Source of the DNA: Bacillota bacterium
GTDB lineage: Bacteria > Bacillota > DTU065
Reading direction: 5' to 3'
Length of the DNA stretch: 8,815 bases
Assembly: GCA_012842235.1 (NCBI GenBank)
Contig: DUTE01000027.1
Location: 1-8,815 of the forward strand
A model generated the notes under the pieces. It had not been told where the DNA came from. It did no database searches and saw nothing but the letters and a program-made list of their open reading frames with translations. Numbering within the stretch: position 1 is the stretch's first letter; every line of letters begins with the position of its first letter. Both the position numbers and the translations under genes were made by a program. Below, piece after piece: positions 1 through 6,987 of the stretch.

Positions 1-246
1 TCTGAACTGTACCCTTCTAGTAGACTCTTTTTTGTGGTAATGAAGAAAAAACTTGCTAAGATGTTTACTTATGTAGTTAATTCAGAGACTTATTTAGCTG
101 ATTGGAAGAGTTGTACTAGGTTTTTGTTCTTTAATGCAGAAATGTATAAATAATAGGAAGAAAGCACAAGCGTTATTGCGGTTTCTTTTACTATTGTTAG
201 GGTGTAGAATAGAGCTAAGAAATGCATGCAGTATTATTTCTACTAA

Positions 247-252
247 AGGAGG
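247..252 (+). promoter_or_regulatory. Ribosome binding site that fixes the YitT start
   Basis: AGGAGG, within AAAGGAGGT, sits 7 nt before the ATG at 260. The upstream ATG at 134 has nothing comparable, so this site decides the start. Confidence 0.85.
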
Positions 253-259
253 TGCTGCC

Positions 260-1204
260 ATGCCAGTTCGTCTTCATTCGCTTAAGATCCTTGAAATAAT
301 AATCGGGAGTTTTTTTGCAGCTATTGGTATTAATATGTTTATTGTACCGAACCATCTCCTTGCAGGAGGAGTATCAGGGATTTCGATTGTCCTCCACTAT
401 ATCTTTGGCTGGTCTATTCCTATATTAATGCTTCTTATCAATATCCCTATTTTTATAGCAGGCTTTTACAAGCTTCACTATGGATACGTAATGAGAAGTC
501 TTTTAGGACTTGGTTCGTTAACTTTTTTCTTAAGTATTACTAAAGCGTGGTTACCGGTTATTCCAGTTAACGATTTGTTTATCGCAGCATTATTTGGCGG
601 GATTTTACAAGGCTTAGGTTATGGACTTATATTTAGAGCAAGAGGTTCTTCCGGAGGAACAGATATTATTTCACTAATCTTACGCAGGAAATATTCGTTA
701 AATATTGGTACTTGCAATTTTTTAATGAATGCTATTATTATGGCATTGTCACTTGGTTTTTTCGATATTAAGTATGTTGGCTATACCTTGGTTACTATGT
801 TTATTAATGGTTATGTGATCGATAAAATTCAACTTGGGTTAGATAAAGCTAATAATGTTTTCATTATTTCAGATCATTCTAATGAAGTTGCTGAGGCTAT
901 TATGCGTGAGATTGGCCGTGGTGTTACTTTGCTTCAAGGTCGCGGTGCTTATTCTAATGTAGAAAAGAAAGTGATTTTGACAAGTATCTCTATGACACAA
1001 CTAGCAAAATTAAAAGATGTAGTATATTCAGAAGATCCAGCCGCTTTTATGATGGTTGGAGAAGCCGTTGAGGTTTTAGGGAAAGGTTTTAAGCCATCAC
1101 CGATAAAAGAGTCCGAAGAATTAGAGTTTGGGTTGAAAAGAGCTCTAAAGAACATAGAAGAACGTAGAAGTTCTCAAGAGAAAAAAGAAACAAGTAATAC
1201 CTGA
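260..1204 (+). CDS. YitT family membrane protein (DUF161 + DUF2179)
   Basis: A 314-residue integral membrane protein of the YitT family, which is common in Firmicutes and whose transport role is not settled. The N-terminal half is hydrophobic, with about five to six membrane segments between residues 8 and 185. It carries the family signatures FIVPNHLLAGGVSGIS (about 27-42) and GSSGGTDII (129-137). The soluble C-terminal DUF2179 domain (about 195-280) contains GRGVTLLQGRGAYS (219-232). It ends in a charged tail rich in E, K, R and S. The start at 260 is chosen because AGGAGG lies 7 nt upstream. An in-frame ATG at 134 would add 42 residues without a ribosome binding site and without family resemblance. 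The gene stands alone and converges on the P-type ATPase gene. I see no convincing promoter upstream. The family call is secure; the substrate is unknown. Confidence 0.93.
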   Translation: MPVRLHSLKILEIIIGSFFAAIGINMFIVPNHLLAGGVSGISIVLHYIFGWSIPILMLLINIPIFIAGFYKLHYGYVMRSLLGLGSLTFFLSITKAWLPVIPVNDLFIAALFGGILQGLGYGLIFRARGSSGGTDIISLILRRKYSLNIGTCNFLMNAIIMALSLGFFDIKYVGYTLVTMFINGYVIDKIQLGLDKANNVFIISDHSNEVAEAIMREIGRGVTLLQGRGAYSNVEKKVILTSISMTQLAKLKDVVYSEDPAAFMMVGEAVEVLGKGFKPSPIKESEELEFGLKRALKNIEERRSSQEKKETSNT

Positions 1205-1240
1205 AATTTAGAAATCGTGTAGATACCGATATGTTTTTTT

Positions 1241-1318
1241 AATGGAGTCCACCCTTAATTGATTTTAGTTTTGGTTGAACTAACTATTGTAAATCAATTT
1301 CGGTTGGACTCCATTTTT
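1241..1318 (+). terminator. Long hairpin terminator after the YitT gene
   Basis: An imperfect inverted repeat has 25-nt arms at 1241-1265 and 1291-1315, which pair at 22 of 25 positions. The outer ten pairs (AATGGAGTCC against GGACTCCATT) are perfect. The 25-nt spacer holds a second small stem (TAGTT/AACTA, 1266-1282). A T run (1314-1318) overlaps and follows the right arm, giving a rho-independent terminator for the + strand. For the ATPase transcript arriving from the other side, the hairpin is followed by a run of A, so it is not a canonical terminator in that direction. The arms are longer than a terminator needs, so a small palindromic repeat element is the alternative reading. Confidence 0.7.
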
Positions 1319-1335
1319 ATGTCTCCATGCCTCAT

Positions 1336-3996
1336 CTATTTTTTGTAAACAACTTTGTGAAGTTCTCCTGCCACAAGGGGTAGAAATCCTAATAGCAATA
1401 CAACAAACCATTGATTTCTAGTAAGAGTTGCTAAAGAAAAAGCTTCTGAAAGAGTAGGGATAAATAAAAGAGGCAGAAGAAGTAATGCTGAACCAATTAC
1501 AGAATAGAGCATGAATCGATTTGTAAAAATACCGAGTTCGAAAAGTGTATATTGTTCTGAGCGGCAAGTAAAAGCTCTTAGCAATTCCCCGTTGATTAAT
1601 GTAAGAAATGCCATAGTACGAGCTACAGTTAGATTATTTTCTACCGGAGCTTTCAAGCCGATATAGAAGGCACTAAGTGTAGATAGTGTTACAACTAAAG
1701 CTTGAATAACCACTGAGACCCACATTCTTTTGTCTAAAAGAGGCTCTTTGGGGCTACGGGGTTTTTTCTCCATAATATTAGGCTCTCCCTTTTCTACACC
1801 TAAAGCTAGAGCGGGAAAGGCATCAGTTAAAACGTTAACCCATAGAAGTTGGATAGGAAGCAGTGGCACAGGAAGGCCAAATAACATCGAGATAAATATT
1901 ACCAAAACCTCCGCAAAGTTACACGATAAAAGAAAGTAGACAAACTTACGTATATTGGCATAAATAATGCGACCTTCTTCAACAGCCCCGACAATGCTTG
2001 CAAAATTATCGTCCATTAAAACCATATCAGCTGTTTGTTTGGCTACATCTGTACCTGTAATTCCCATAGATATACCAATATCTGCTTTTTTTAAGGCCAT
2101 AGCATCGTTTACCCCGTCACCTGTCATAGCAACAATGTGGCCATTACTCTTGAGAGCATTTACGATTCTAACCTTATGCATAGGTGAGACTCTTGCGTAT
2201 ATATCAACTTCTTCAACTAGTTTTTTTAGTTCCTTATCATCTAACTCCGAGATATCTCGGCCAGTTAGAACCTTGCTATTTTCATCAGCAAGCCCAATCT
2301 GCTTGCCAATTGCCAACGCAGTTTTAGCATAGTCTCCAGTTATCATTTTTGGTTTAATACCAGCTGTTTTACATTGTAAGATAGCATCTTTTGCTTCTTT
2401 TCTTGGGGGATCTATCATACCCATAAGACCAAGAAAAACTAGATTTGATTCGTCTGTAAGTTCTAGTTTTTCAGGTAAAGAATCGAATTCTTTGTAGGCA
2501 AATGCAAGTACACGTAAAGCACTATTGGCCATCTCTTCGTTTTTCTTAGTAAAATACTCTCTCATTTCATCTGTTAGTAAAACGACTTTACCATCAATTA
2601 GAACTTTATCAGTTACTTTCATTAGTTCATCAAAGGCACCTTTGACAAAGAGAGTGAGATTATTGTTATAGGAGTGTAGAGTACTCATACGTTTTCGCTC
2701 AGAGTCAAAAGGTATTTCTAAGTGACGAGGATACTTTTGTGCGAGCTCTTCTTTGTTTAGGTTGTACTTAGCTGCGGCTACTATCAACCCACCTTCAGTA
2801 GGATCGCCAATGATCTCAATATTTCCTGACCTTTCCACTAGGTCTGAGTCATTACATAAGACTCCTGCACTAAGGAGTGCTTCTAAGCCTGAGTCATTTC
2901 CTGTAAGTAGATGAAACTCTCCCTCTAAGCTATAACCGACTCCTGTTATATCTAGTTCTCCTAAAGGTAGAATTGCTTTTGTGACAGTCATTTCATTTTC
3001 AGTTAGGGTGCCAGTTTTGTCTGAGCAGATAACAGTTGTTGTACCAAGAGTTTCAACAGCCAGTAGTCTTCTGATAATAGCGTTTCTTTTACTCATTTTT
3101 GTCATGCCAAGAGCAAGAACAATAGTAACAACTGCAGGTAACCCCTCAGGTATGGCAGCTACAGCTAAAGATATAGCTGTCATAAAGAGTTCTAAAGGAG
3201 TAGCAATACCTCTAACAAGTCCAACAAGAAAAACTACTACCGAGATGATAATAATACCTAAACCCAATTTCTTACCTAGATTATCAAGCTTGATCTGTAA
3301 AGGTGTAGGAGAGGTATCAACAGTACTAATTGCATGAGCAATTTTTCCTACTTCGGTATTAATACCGGTAGATACAACTACACCACTGCCACGGCCATAC
3401 GTTACTACAGTCCCCATAAAAGCCATGTTTTTCATATCAGCAAGTTGGGTTTTTTCATCGGCAATAAAGTCTCCATCTTTTGAAGCAGCTACCGACTCAC
3501 CTGTTAGAGCTGCTTCTTGGATCTCTAGATTGGTTGTTTCTAGAAGTCTCATATCAGCAGGGACACTATCGCCTGTTTCGAGGATAACTATATCTCCCTG
3601 TACAAGCTCACTTGCAGGGGAAAACTCTTTTTTGCCATTGCGAAGCACTTTTGTTTTAGGAGCACTCATTTGTGCAAGTGCTTCAAGTGCTTTATCAGCT
3701 TTACTTTCTTGAACAAGTCCAAAGATAGCGTTAATAATAACTATAGCAATGATAAGTAATGCGTCTAAGGATTCGCCAACAAAAAAGGAGATAACTGCAG
3801 AAACAATCAGAATAATTACTAAAAAGTCAGCGAATTGAGCTAGTATTTTTTGACCTAGGCTACGTCCCTTTTCTATCGGCAACTCATTTTTACCGAATTT
3901 TTTCCTTCTTTCACTGGCTTCTTCTACTTGTAGACCAGTTAGATCAGTTTTAAGTTTAGCTAATACTTCTTCTTTAGAGACAAGATGTGCTTGCAT
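1336..3996 (-). CDS. SERCA-like P-type (P2A) cation-transporting ATPase, probable Mn2+/Ca2+ exporter
   Basis: An 886-residue P-type ATPase that uses ATP to move divalent cations out of the cytoplasm. In order: cation-ATPase N-terminal domain (about 1-55), TM1-2 (about 57-97), actuator domain with TGES (165-168), TM3-4 with PEGLP (283-287), phosphorylation site DKTGT (D326), nucleotide domain with KGA (452-454), MITGD (551-555), hinge TGDGVNDA (625-632), then TM5-10 (about 684-880). By motif alignment with SERCA, the ion-site residues are present: E284 in TM4, N693 and E696 in TM5, N721, T724 and D725 in TM6, and E804 in TM8. The start at 3996 is chosen because AAAGGAG lies 7 nt upstream; extending to 4107 would run into the riboswitch terminator. 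By sequence it would be called a calcium ATPase, but the upstream manganese riboswitch argues for Mn2+ efflux, as for other P-type ATPases under this riboswitch class. It is monocistronic here and appears intact. Confidence 0.95.
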   Translation of the reverse strand: MQAHLVSKEEVLAKLKTDLTGLQVEEASERRKKFGKNELPIEKGRSLGQKILAQFADFLVIILIVSAVISFFVGESLDALLIIAIVIINAIFGLVQESKADKALEALAQMSAPKTKVLRNGKKEFSPASELVQGDIVILETGDSVPADMRLLETTNLEIQEAALTGESVAASKDGDFIADEKTQLADMKNMAFMGTVVTYGRGSGVVVSTGINTEVGKIAHAISTVDTSPTPLQIKLDNLGKKLGLGIIIISVVVFLVGLVRGIATPLELFMTAISLAVAAIPEGLPAVVTIVLALGMTKMSKRNAIIRRLLAVETLGTTTVICSDKTGTLTENEMTVTKAILPLGELDITGVGYSLEGEFHLLTGNDSGLEALLSAGVLCNDSDLVERSGNIEIIGDPTEGGLIVAAAKYNLNKEELAQKYPRHLEIPFDSERKRMSTLHSYNNNLTLFVKGAFDELMKVTDKVLIDGKVVLLTDEMREYFTKKNEEMANSALRVLAFAYKEFDSLPEKLELTDESNLVFLGLMGMIDPPRKEAKDAILQCKTAGIKPKMITGDYAKTALAIGKQIGLADENSKVLTGRDISELDDKELKKLVEEVDIYARVSPMHKVRIVNALKSNGHIVAMTGDGVNDAMALKKADIGISMGITGTDVAKQTADMVLMDDNFASIVGAVEEGRIIYANIRKFVYFLLSCNFAEVLVIFISMLFGLPVPLLPIQLLWVNVLTDAFPALALGVEKGEPNIMEKKPRSPKEPLLDKRMWVSVVIQALVVTLSTLSAFYIGLKAPVENNLTVARTMAFLTLINGELLRAFTCRSEQYTLFELGIFTNRFMLYSVIGSALLLLPLLFIPTLSEAFSLATLTRNQWFVVLLLGFLPLVAGELHKVVYKK

Positions 3997-4003
3997 AAAA
4001 CTT

Positions 4004-4010
4004 CTCCTTT
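4004..4010 (-). promoter_or_regulatory. Ribosome binding site of the P-type ATPase
   Basis: AAAGGAG lies 7 nt upstream of the ATG at 3996, just downstream of the riboswitch terminator. This places the true start after the terminator and rules out the longer frame. Confidence 0.85.
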
Positions 4011-4022
4011 CAAAATAAAAAC

Positions 4023-4056
4023 AAAAAAAGGCAAGACCTCTGTATGAGGTCTTGCC
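4023..4056 (-). terminator. Riboswitch-controlled intrinsic terminator
   Basis: An 11-bp perfect stem, GGCAAGACCTC (4056-4046) and GAGGTCTTGCC (4040-4030), with loop ATACA, is followed by seven T (4029-4023). It lies between the aptamer and the ATPase ribosome binding site. Its 5' arm contains the CCTC that also closes the aptamer, so hairpin and aptamer helix cannot form together. It may also stop read-through from korB, for which I see no terminator of its own. Confidence 0.9.
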
Positions 4057-4137
4057 AATAAATGCGAGGACCGAGCAAATAAATTGCTGTACTGACGATC
4101 CACGCACCTCGATTCTGAGGTGGCTACTCCCCTCTAA
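4046..4137 (-). promoter_or_regulatory. yybP-ykoY manganese riboswitch aptamer
   Basis: On the minus strand the leader carries the hallmark GGGGAGTAG (4132-4124) of the yybP-ykoY class. A hairpin CACCTC/GAGGTG follows (4122-4117 with 4110-4105). A longer helix GCGTGGATC/GGTCCTCGC (4105-4097 with about 4072-4064, one mismatch and one wobble) encloses GTCAGTAC and a small AGCAA/TTGCT stem. The closing helix P1 is read as GAGG (4134-4131) with CCTC (4049-4046). That CCTC lies inside the terminator arm. Members of this class bind Mn2+ and control Mn2+ exporters, including P-type ATPases. Ligand binding should hold P1, free the downstream strand from the terminator and switch the ATPase on. The class call rests on the motif, layout and gene context; the exact edges are approximate. 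Confidence 0.88.
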
Positions 4138-4138
4138 A

Positions 4139-4167
4139 ATTGTAAAGAGAATAACTTACTATCTAAA
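4139..4167 (-). promoter_or_regulatory. Possible promoter for the riboswitch-ATPase transcript
   Basis: A -10-like TACAAT (4144-4139) has a weak -35-like TTTAGA (4167-4162) 17 nt upstream. Initiation would fall at about 4132-4134, at the very 5' edge of the aptamer P1 strand, which is tight but workable. A start further upstream, or read-through from korB, is equally possible. Confidence 0.3.
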
Positions 4168-4282
4168 AGACTAACACTTCTAGAAAATTTCGCAAGTAGC
4201 AAGGGCGACCTCCGCAACCTCTAGACCTTATTTTGGTCAATTTGGCGCAGAAAATTACTTCTTTTATCCTTGTTACTCTTTT

Positions 4283-5137
4283 TTATATCTCGTTTTCTTT
4301 GTTTAGAAAGGTAAAATCTGCTGGATTATGTGGTCTAAATGCCACTGGGTCATCTGTGGGATTATCGATAGCTGTAGTGTAGGCAGGACGATTAGATTGA
4401 TAAATTATGCCAAGAGGAATCCGTTCCCCAAATTCCTGGGATTTTCTAAATGCTAGTTCTTTATCTGTTGGGTCATAGTCGTCGGGGAGGTAGTAAACAC
4501 GATCTTTATACCATTTATAAGTGTTCACTTTATTAAATGTTACACATGGTTGCAAAACATCGATTAAAGCAAATCCGTTATATTTTGAGGCAGCCTTTAT
4601 CATAGCAACTAAATGATCTTTATCACCTGAAAATGATCTAGCAACAAAGCCAATATCCATTGATATCGCAAAAGGAATAGGGTTAAAACCAGGCATTCTT
4701 GTTCCTTGAGGAGTGATACCACCAACATAGCCAGTTAAACTTGTAGGTGAAGCCTGTCCTTTAGTTAAACCAAACACTTGGTTATTATGGACAATGTAAG
4801 TTAGATCTACATTGCGTCTAATAGCGTGGAGAAGGTGATTACCACCTTCAGCATAACCATCCCCATCCCCACCAAAGACAAATATCTTCAAAGCAGGATT
4901 TACTAGTTTAAAAGCCTGAGCAGCAGGCAAGGATCGTCCGTGTAAACCAGTAAATGAATTACCAGACATATACATAGGAAGCTTAGCAGCTTGACCTACC
5001 CCAGAGACCAGCAATATTTGATGTGGAGCAAGGCCAAGTTCAACTAATGCGTCTCTAAGGGCTAGTCTTATGCCAAAATTACCACAACCAGGGCACCATG
5101 CTGTTTCGCTGAGAGGATAATCATTCACAGTTACCAA
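4283..5137 (-). CDS. korB: 2-oxoacid:ferredoxin oxidoreductase beta subunit (KorB type)
   Basis: A 284-residue TPP-binding beta subunit of a CoA-dependent 2-oxoacid:ferredoxin oxidoreductase, a cytoplasmic iron-sulfur enzyme. It starts with WCPGCG (C15, C18). The TPP/metal motif is GDGDGYAEGGN (90-100) with N118-N119, followed by TKGQASPTS (125-133), a hallmark of KorB-like proteins. Known relatives hold a [4Fe-4S] cluster with four cysteines: the CPGC pair, one in SGIGC about 31 residues later, and one near 197. Here C15, C18 and C198 are present, but the third position is Q49 (SGVGQAAKLP). The start is a TTG: AAGGAGG lies 9 nt upstream, while the in-frame GTG at 5128 would be 18 nt away. 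It overlaps the end of korA by 7 nt, so translation is probably coupled. The substrate (2-oxoglutarate or another 2-oxoacid) cannot be fixed from sequence. Confidence 0.93.
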   Translation of the reverse strand: MVTVNDYPLSETAWCPGCGNFGIRLALRDALVELGLAPHQILLVSGVGQAAKLPMYMSGNSFTGLHGRSLPAAQAFKLVNPALKIFVFGGDGDGYAEGGNHLLHAIRRNVDLTYIVHNNQVFGLTKGQASPTSLTGYVGGITPQGTRMPGFNPIPFAISMDIGFVARSFSGDKDHLVAMIKAASKYNGFALIDVLQPCVTFNKVNTYKWYKDRVYYLPDDYDPTDKELAFRKSQEFGERIPLGIIYQSNRPAYTTAIDNPTDDPVAFRPHNPADFTFLNKENEI

Positions 5138-6861
5138 GGTAGATTTCCTCCTTCTTTAATATTGTCAATTATATATTCAGGGGTTATTGGCCTTCCATCG
5201 TAACGCAAAACATATTTGGTCATACCTATACCTGTTTCAGACTTAATTAGTTTTGCAAATTGAGCTGTAGCATTACCTTCTATGGCAATTCTTTCTTTGT
5301 ATCCACCAATAGCTTCTATAACTGTATCTGGATTTAGAGGATATATATCGATAAAGTGAATCATTTTGGCTATAGAGCCTTTTTTATTTATTAAATCAAC
5401 GGCTTCTTTTACAGCACCATAGGTAGAACCCCAAGAGATAAGAGCAATTGAAGCATTTTTAGCCCCGTATTCTAGAGGTTTTCGAGAGTTTTGTCTTAGT
5501 GACTCAAGTTTCTTAAGCCGTTTTTCATGTTGGGCAATACGTAAATCAGCTTCTTCAATTATGTTACCTGATTCATCGTGCTCATCACCGGTAGTAGCAA
5601 AGATTGCTCTACTTCTTCCTGGGAATACTCTTGGTGATATACCATCTTCAGTTAGGAGATGACGTTTATAATCTCCACCTAAACTATTGGCTTCTTCTTC
5701 ATCAAGTAATTTGCCACGATCTATTTTTACACTATTAAAGTCAAAAGAAGTTGTGGTTTTTAGCGAATCAGCTAGGTACTGGTCTCCAAGAACAATTACA
5801 GGTATCTGATAGAAATCAGCCATATTAAAGGCTCTGACTATAGTGCTAAAGGCCTCTTCTGGTGAATGTGGAGCCATCACTAGGCGAGGGAATTCTCCCT
5901 GATGAGCATGTATGGCAAATAGCAGATCAGACTGTTCTGTGCGGGTAGGAAGTCCTGTAGCTGGGCCAGGTCTTTGCATATTAACTATAACTATAGGTGT
6001 TTCTGTAATTCCTGCAAGACCAAGTCCTTCTACCATAAGGGAGAACCCACCGCCAGAAGTTGGCACTAAAGATCTAGCCCCGGCATTAGCAGCACCAATA
6101 CCCATTATAAGCGCAGCTATTTCATCTTCAGCCTGTTCTACAATAATATTACAAGAATTCTGATGTGATGCTATATACTCGGTAATACCAGTAGAAGGAG
6201 TCATGGGATAGGCACTGAGAAAACGACAACCTGCAGCGATCGCTCCCATACCAATAGCAGTTGAACCATCTACAACTAATCTTTTTTCATGAGTGGTTGA
6301 TATTTTCTTAAACTTTAATTCAAAGTCTTTTGGTTTGTTCTTTATTGCATGTTCAAATCCGGCTAAGGCTGAGCTTTTGTTTTTTTCAACAACATCGGTA
6401 CCCTTAGTTTCCCAAGTGTCTTCTAGTAGGGAATAGATATCATCTATTTCTCCCCCTAAAAGCCCCCAAACAGCACCTAAGGCTACAGAGTTAGCCATTA
6501 TTTTATGTCCACCATGTTCAATTGCGAGGTCGCCAAAGGGGACATAGAAGATCTTTTCTGAGTTAGCTTGGACATCTTTAGGATCACAAAGAATTAATCC
6601 ACCTCTATCAAGGTCATTTTTGTGGAATTCAACACTGTCGTGGTCTAAAGCAACCACTAAATGGCAGTCTTGATTTGTAGTAAAAATCTCATCTTCAGAG
6701 AAGCGAATCCGGAAAAAATTATGGCCTCCTCTTATACGAGACATATAATCTTGTGTAGCAAAAACATGAAAGCCTGCTTTTGCACCTGCTTTTACTAAAG
6801 CAAGGCCAATTGATCTTAGCCCTTGGCCTGCAGCACCGCCTACGACTATAGTCAGGTCCAT
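5131..6861 (-). CDS. korA: 2-oxoacid:ferredoxin oxidoreductase alpha subunit, gamma-alpha fusion (KorA type)
   Basis: A 576-residue subunit that pairs with KorB to form acyl-CoA, CO2 and reduced ferredoxin from a 2-oxoacid and CoA, or to run the reverse carboxylation. Residues 1 to about 185 are the gamma domain, with GGAAGQG (8-14) and SRIRGGHN (41-48). About 195-385 is the pyrimidine-binding alpha domain, with YPMTPSTG (218-225) and RPGPATGLPTRTEQSD (297-312). GDEHDESG (425-432) follows, then the C-terminal domain (about 465-570) with EGNATAQ (528-534). This fused layout is typical of KorA/OorA-type enzymes. No ferredoxin-like delta subunit is fused or encoded nearby, so electrons probably go to a ferredoxin encoded elsewhere. 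The ATG at 6861 has GAAAGGA 9 nt upstream. The stop overlaps the korB start. Substrate specificity is not readable here. Confidence 0.94.
   Translation of the reverse strand: MDLTIVVGGAAGQGLRSIGLALVKAGAKAGFHVFATQDYMSRIRGGHNFFRIRFSEDEIFTTNQDCHLVVALDHDSVEFHKNDLDRGGLILCDPKDVQANSEKIFYVPFGDLAIEHGGHKIMANSVALGAVWGLLGGEIDDIYSLLEDTWETKGTDVVEKNKSSALAGFEHAIKNKPKDFELKFKKISTTHEKRLVVDGSTAIGMGAIAAGCRFLSAYPMTPSTGITEYIASHQNSCNIIVEQAEDEIAALIMGIGAANAGARSLVPTSGGGFSLMVEGLGLAGITETPIVIVNMQRPGPATGLPTRTEQSDLLFAIHAHQGEFPRLVMAPHSPEEAFSTIVRAFNMADFYQIPVIVLGDQYLADSLKTTTSFDFNSVKIDRGKLLDEEEANSLGGDYKRHLLTEDGISPRVFPGRSRAIFATTGDEHDESGNIIEEADLRIAQHEKRLKKLESLRQNSRKPLEYGAKNASIALISWGSTYGAVKEAVDLINKKGSIAKMIHFIDIYPLNPDTVIEAIGGYKERIAIEGNATAQFAKLIKSETGIGMTKYVLRYDGRPITPEYIIDNIKEGGNLPW
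5147..5153 (-). promoter_or_regulatory. Ribosome binding site fixing the korB TTG start
   Basis: AAGGAGG lies inside the last codons of korA (it helps encode the EGGN of the C-terminus), 9 nt before the TTG at 5137. No in-frame ATG is near. This is the evidence for a TTG start and for coupling of korB to korA. Confidence 0.8.
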
Positions 6862-6912
6862 AGTTTACAGTCCTTTCTATCATGTTATATCACTTATTAA
6901 AATTACCCCAAT

Positions 6913-6941
6913 ATTAATGTGGATAAACAAAATATTGCCAA
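6913..6941 (-). promoter_or_regulatory. Possible korAB promoter
   Basis: TTGGCA (6941-6936; 5 of 6 to the sigma-A -35) and ATTAAT (6918-6913; 4 of 6 to the -10) are separated by 17 nt. The predicted start is near 6906, giving a leader of about 45 nt. The AT-rich gap between the regulator and korA has other TATA-like strings, so this is only the best candidate. I see no strong terminator after the regulator, so partial co-transcription is possible. Confidence 0.35.
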
Positions 6942-6987
6942 ATTTATATAACTTAACATAATAAAAAGAGGAAAAAGCTAGTTTAAC

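Noticed and set aside
1..153. Frame 1 is open from the window edge to a TAA at 151-153 (about 50 codons, ending FFNAEMYK).
   Set aside because: There is no ribosome binding site before its internal ATGs and no recognisable family, and a run of this length is plausible by chance. It could be the 3' end of a gene starting outside the window, but nothing supports this.
134..259. A 42-residue N-terminal extension of the YitT protein.
   Set aside because: It has no ribosome binding site and is not YitT-like, whereas the ATG at 260 has AGGAGG at ideal spacing.
1967..2332. Plus-strand open frames inside the ATPase gene (also at 2981-3337 and 3425-3712), and similar ones opposite korA and the regulator.
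   Set aside because: They are antisense shadows of strongly supported genes, with low-complexity S/T/A/P-rich translations.
3997..4107. A 37-residue N-terminal extension of the P-type ATPase.
   Set aside because: It would translate the riboswitch and its terminator; the ATG at 3996 has a good ribosome binding site and begins the family domain.
4140..4230. A lysine-riboswitch-like start (AGAGGTTGCGG) between korB and the manganese riboswitch.
   Set aside because: A lysine riboswitch needs roughly 170 nt with further conserved blocks that are absent; only about 90 nt are available before the next element.
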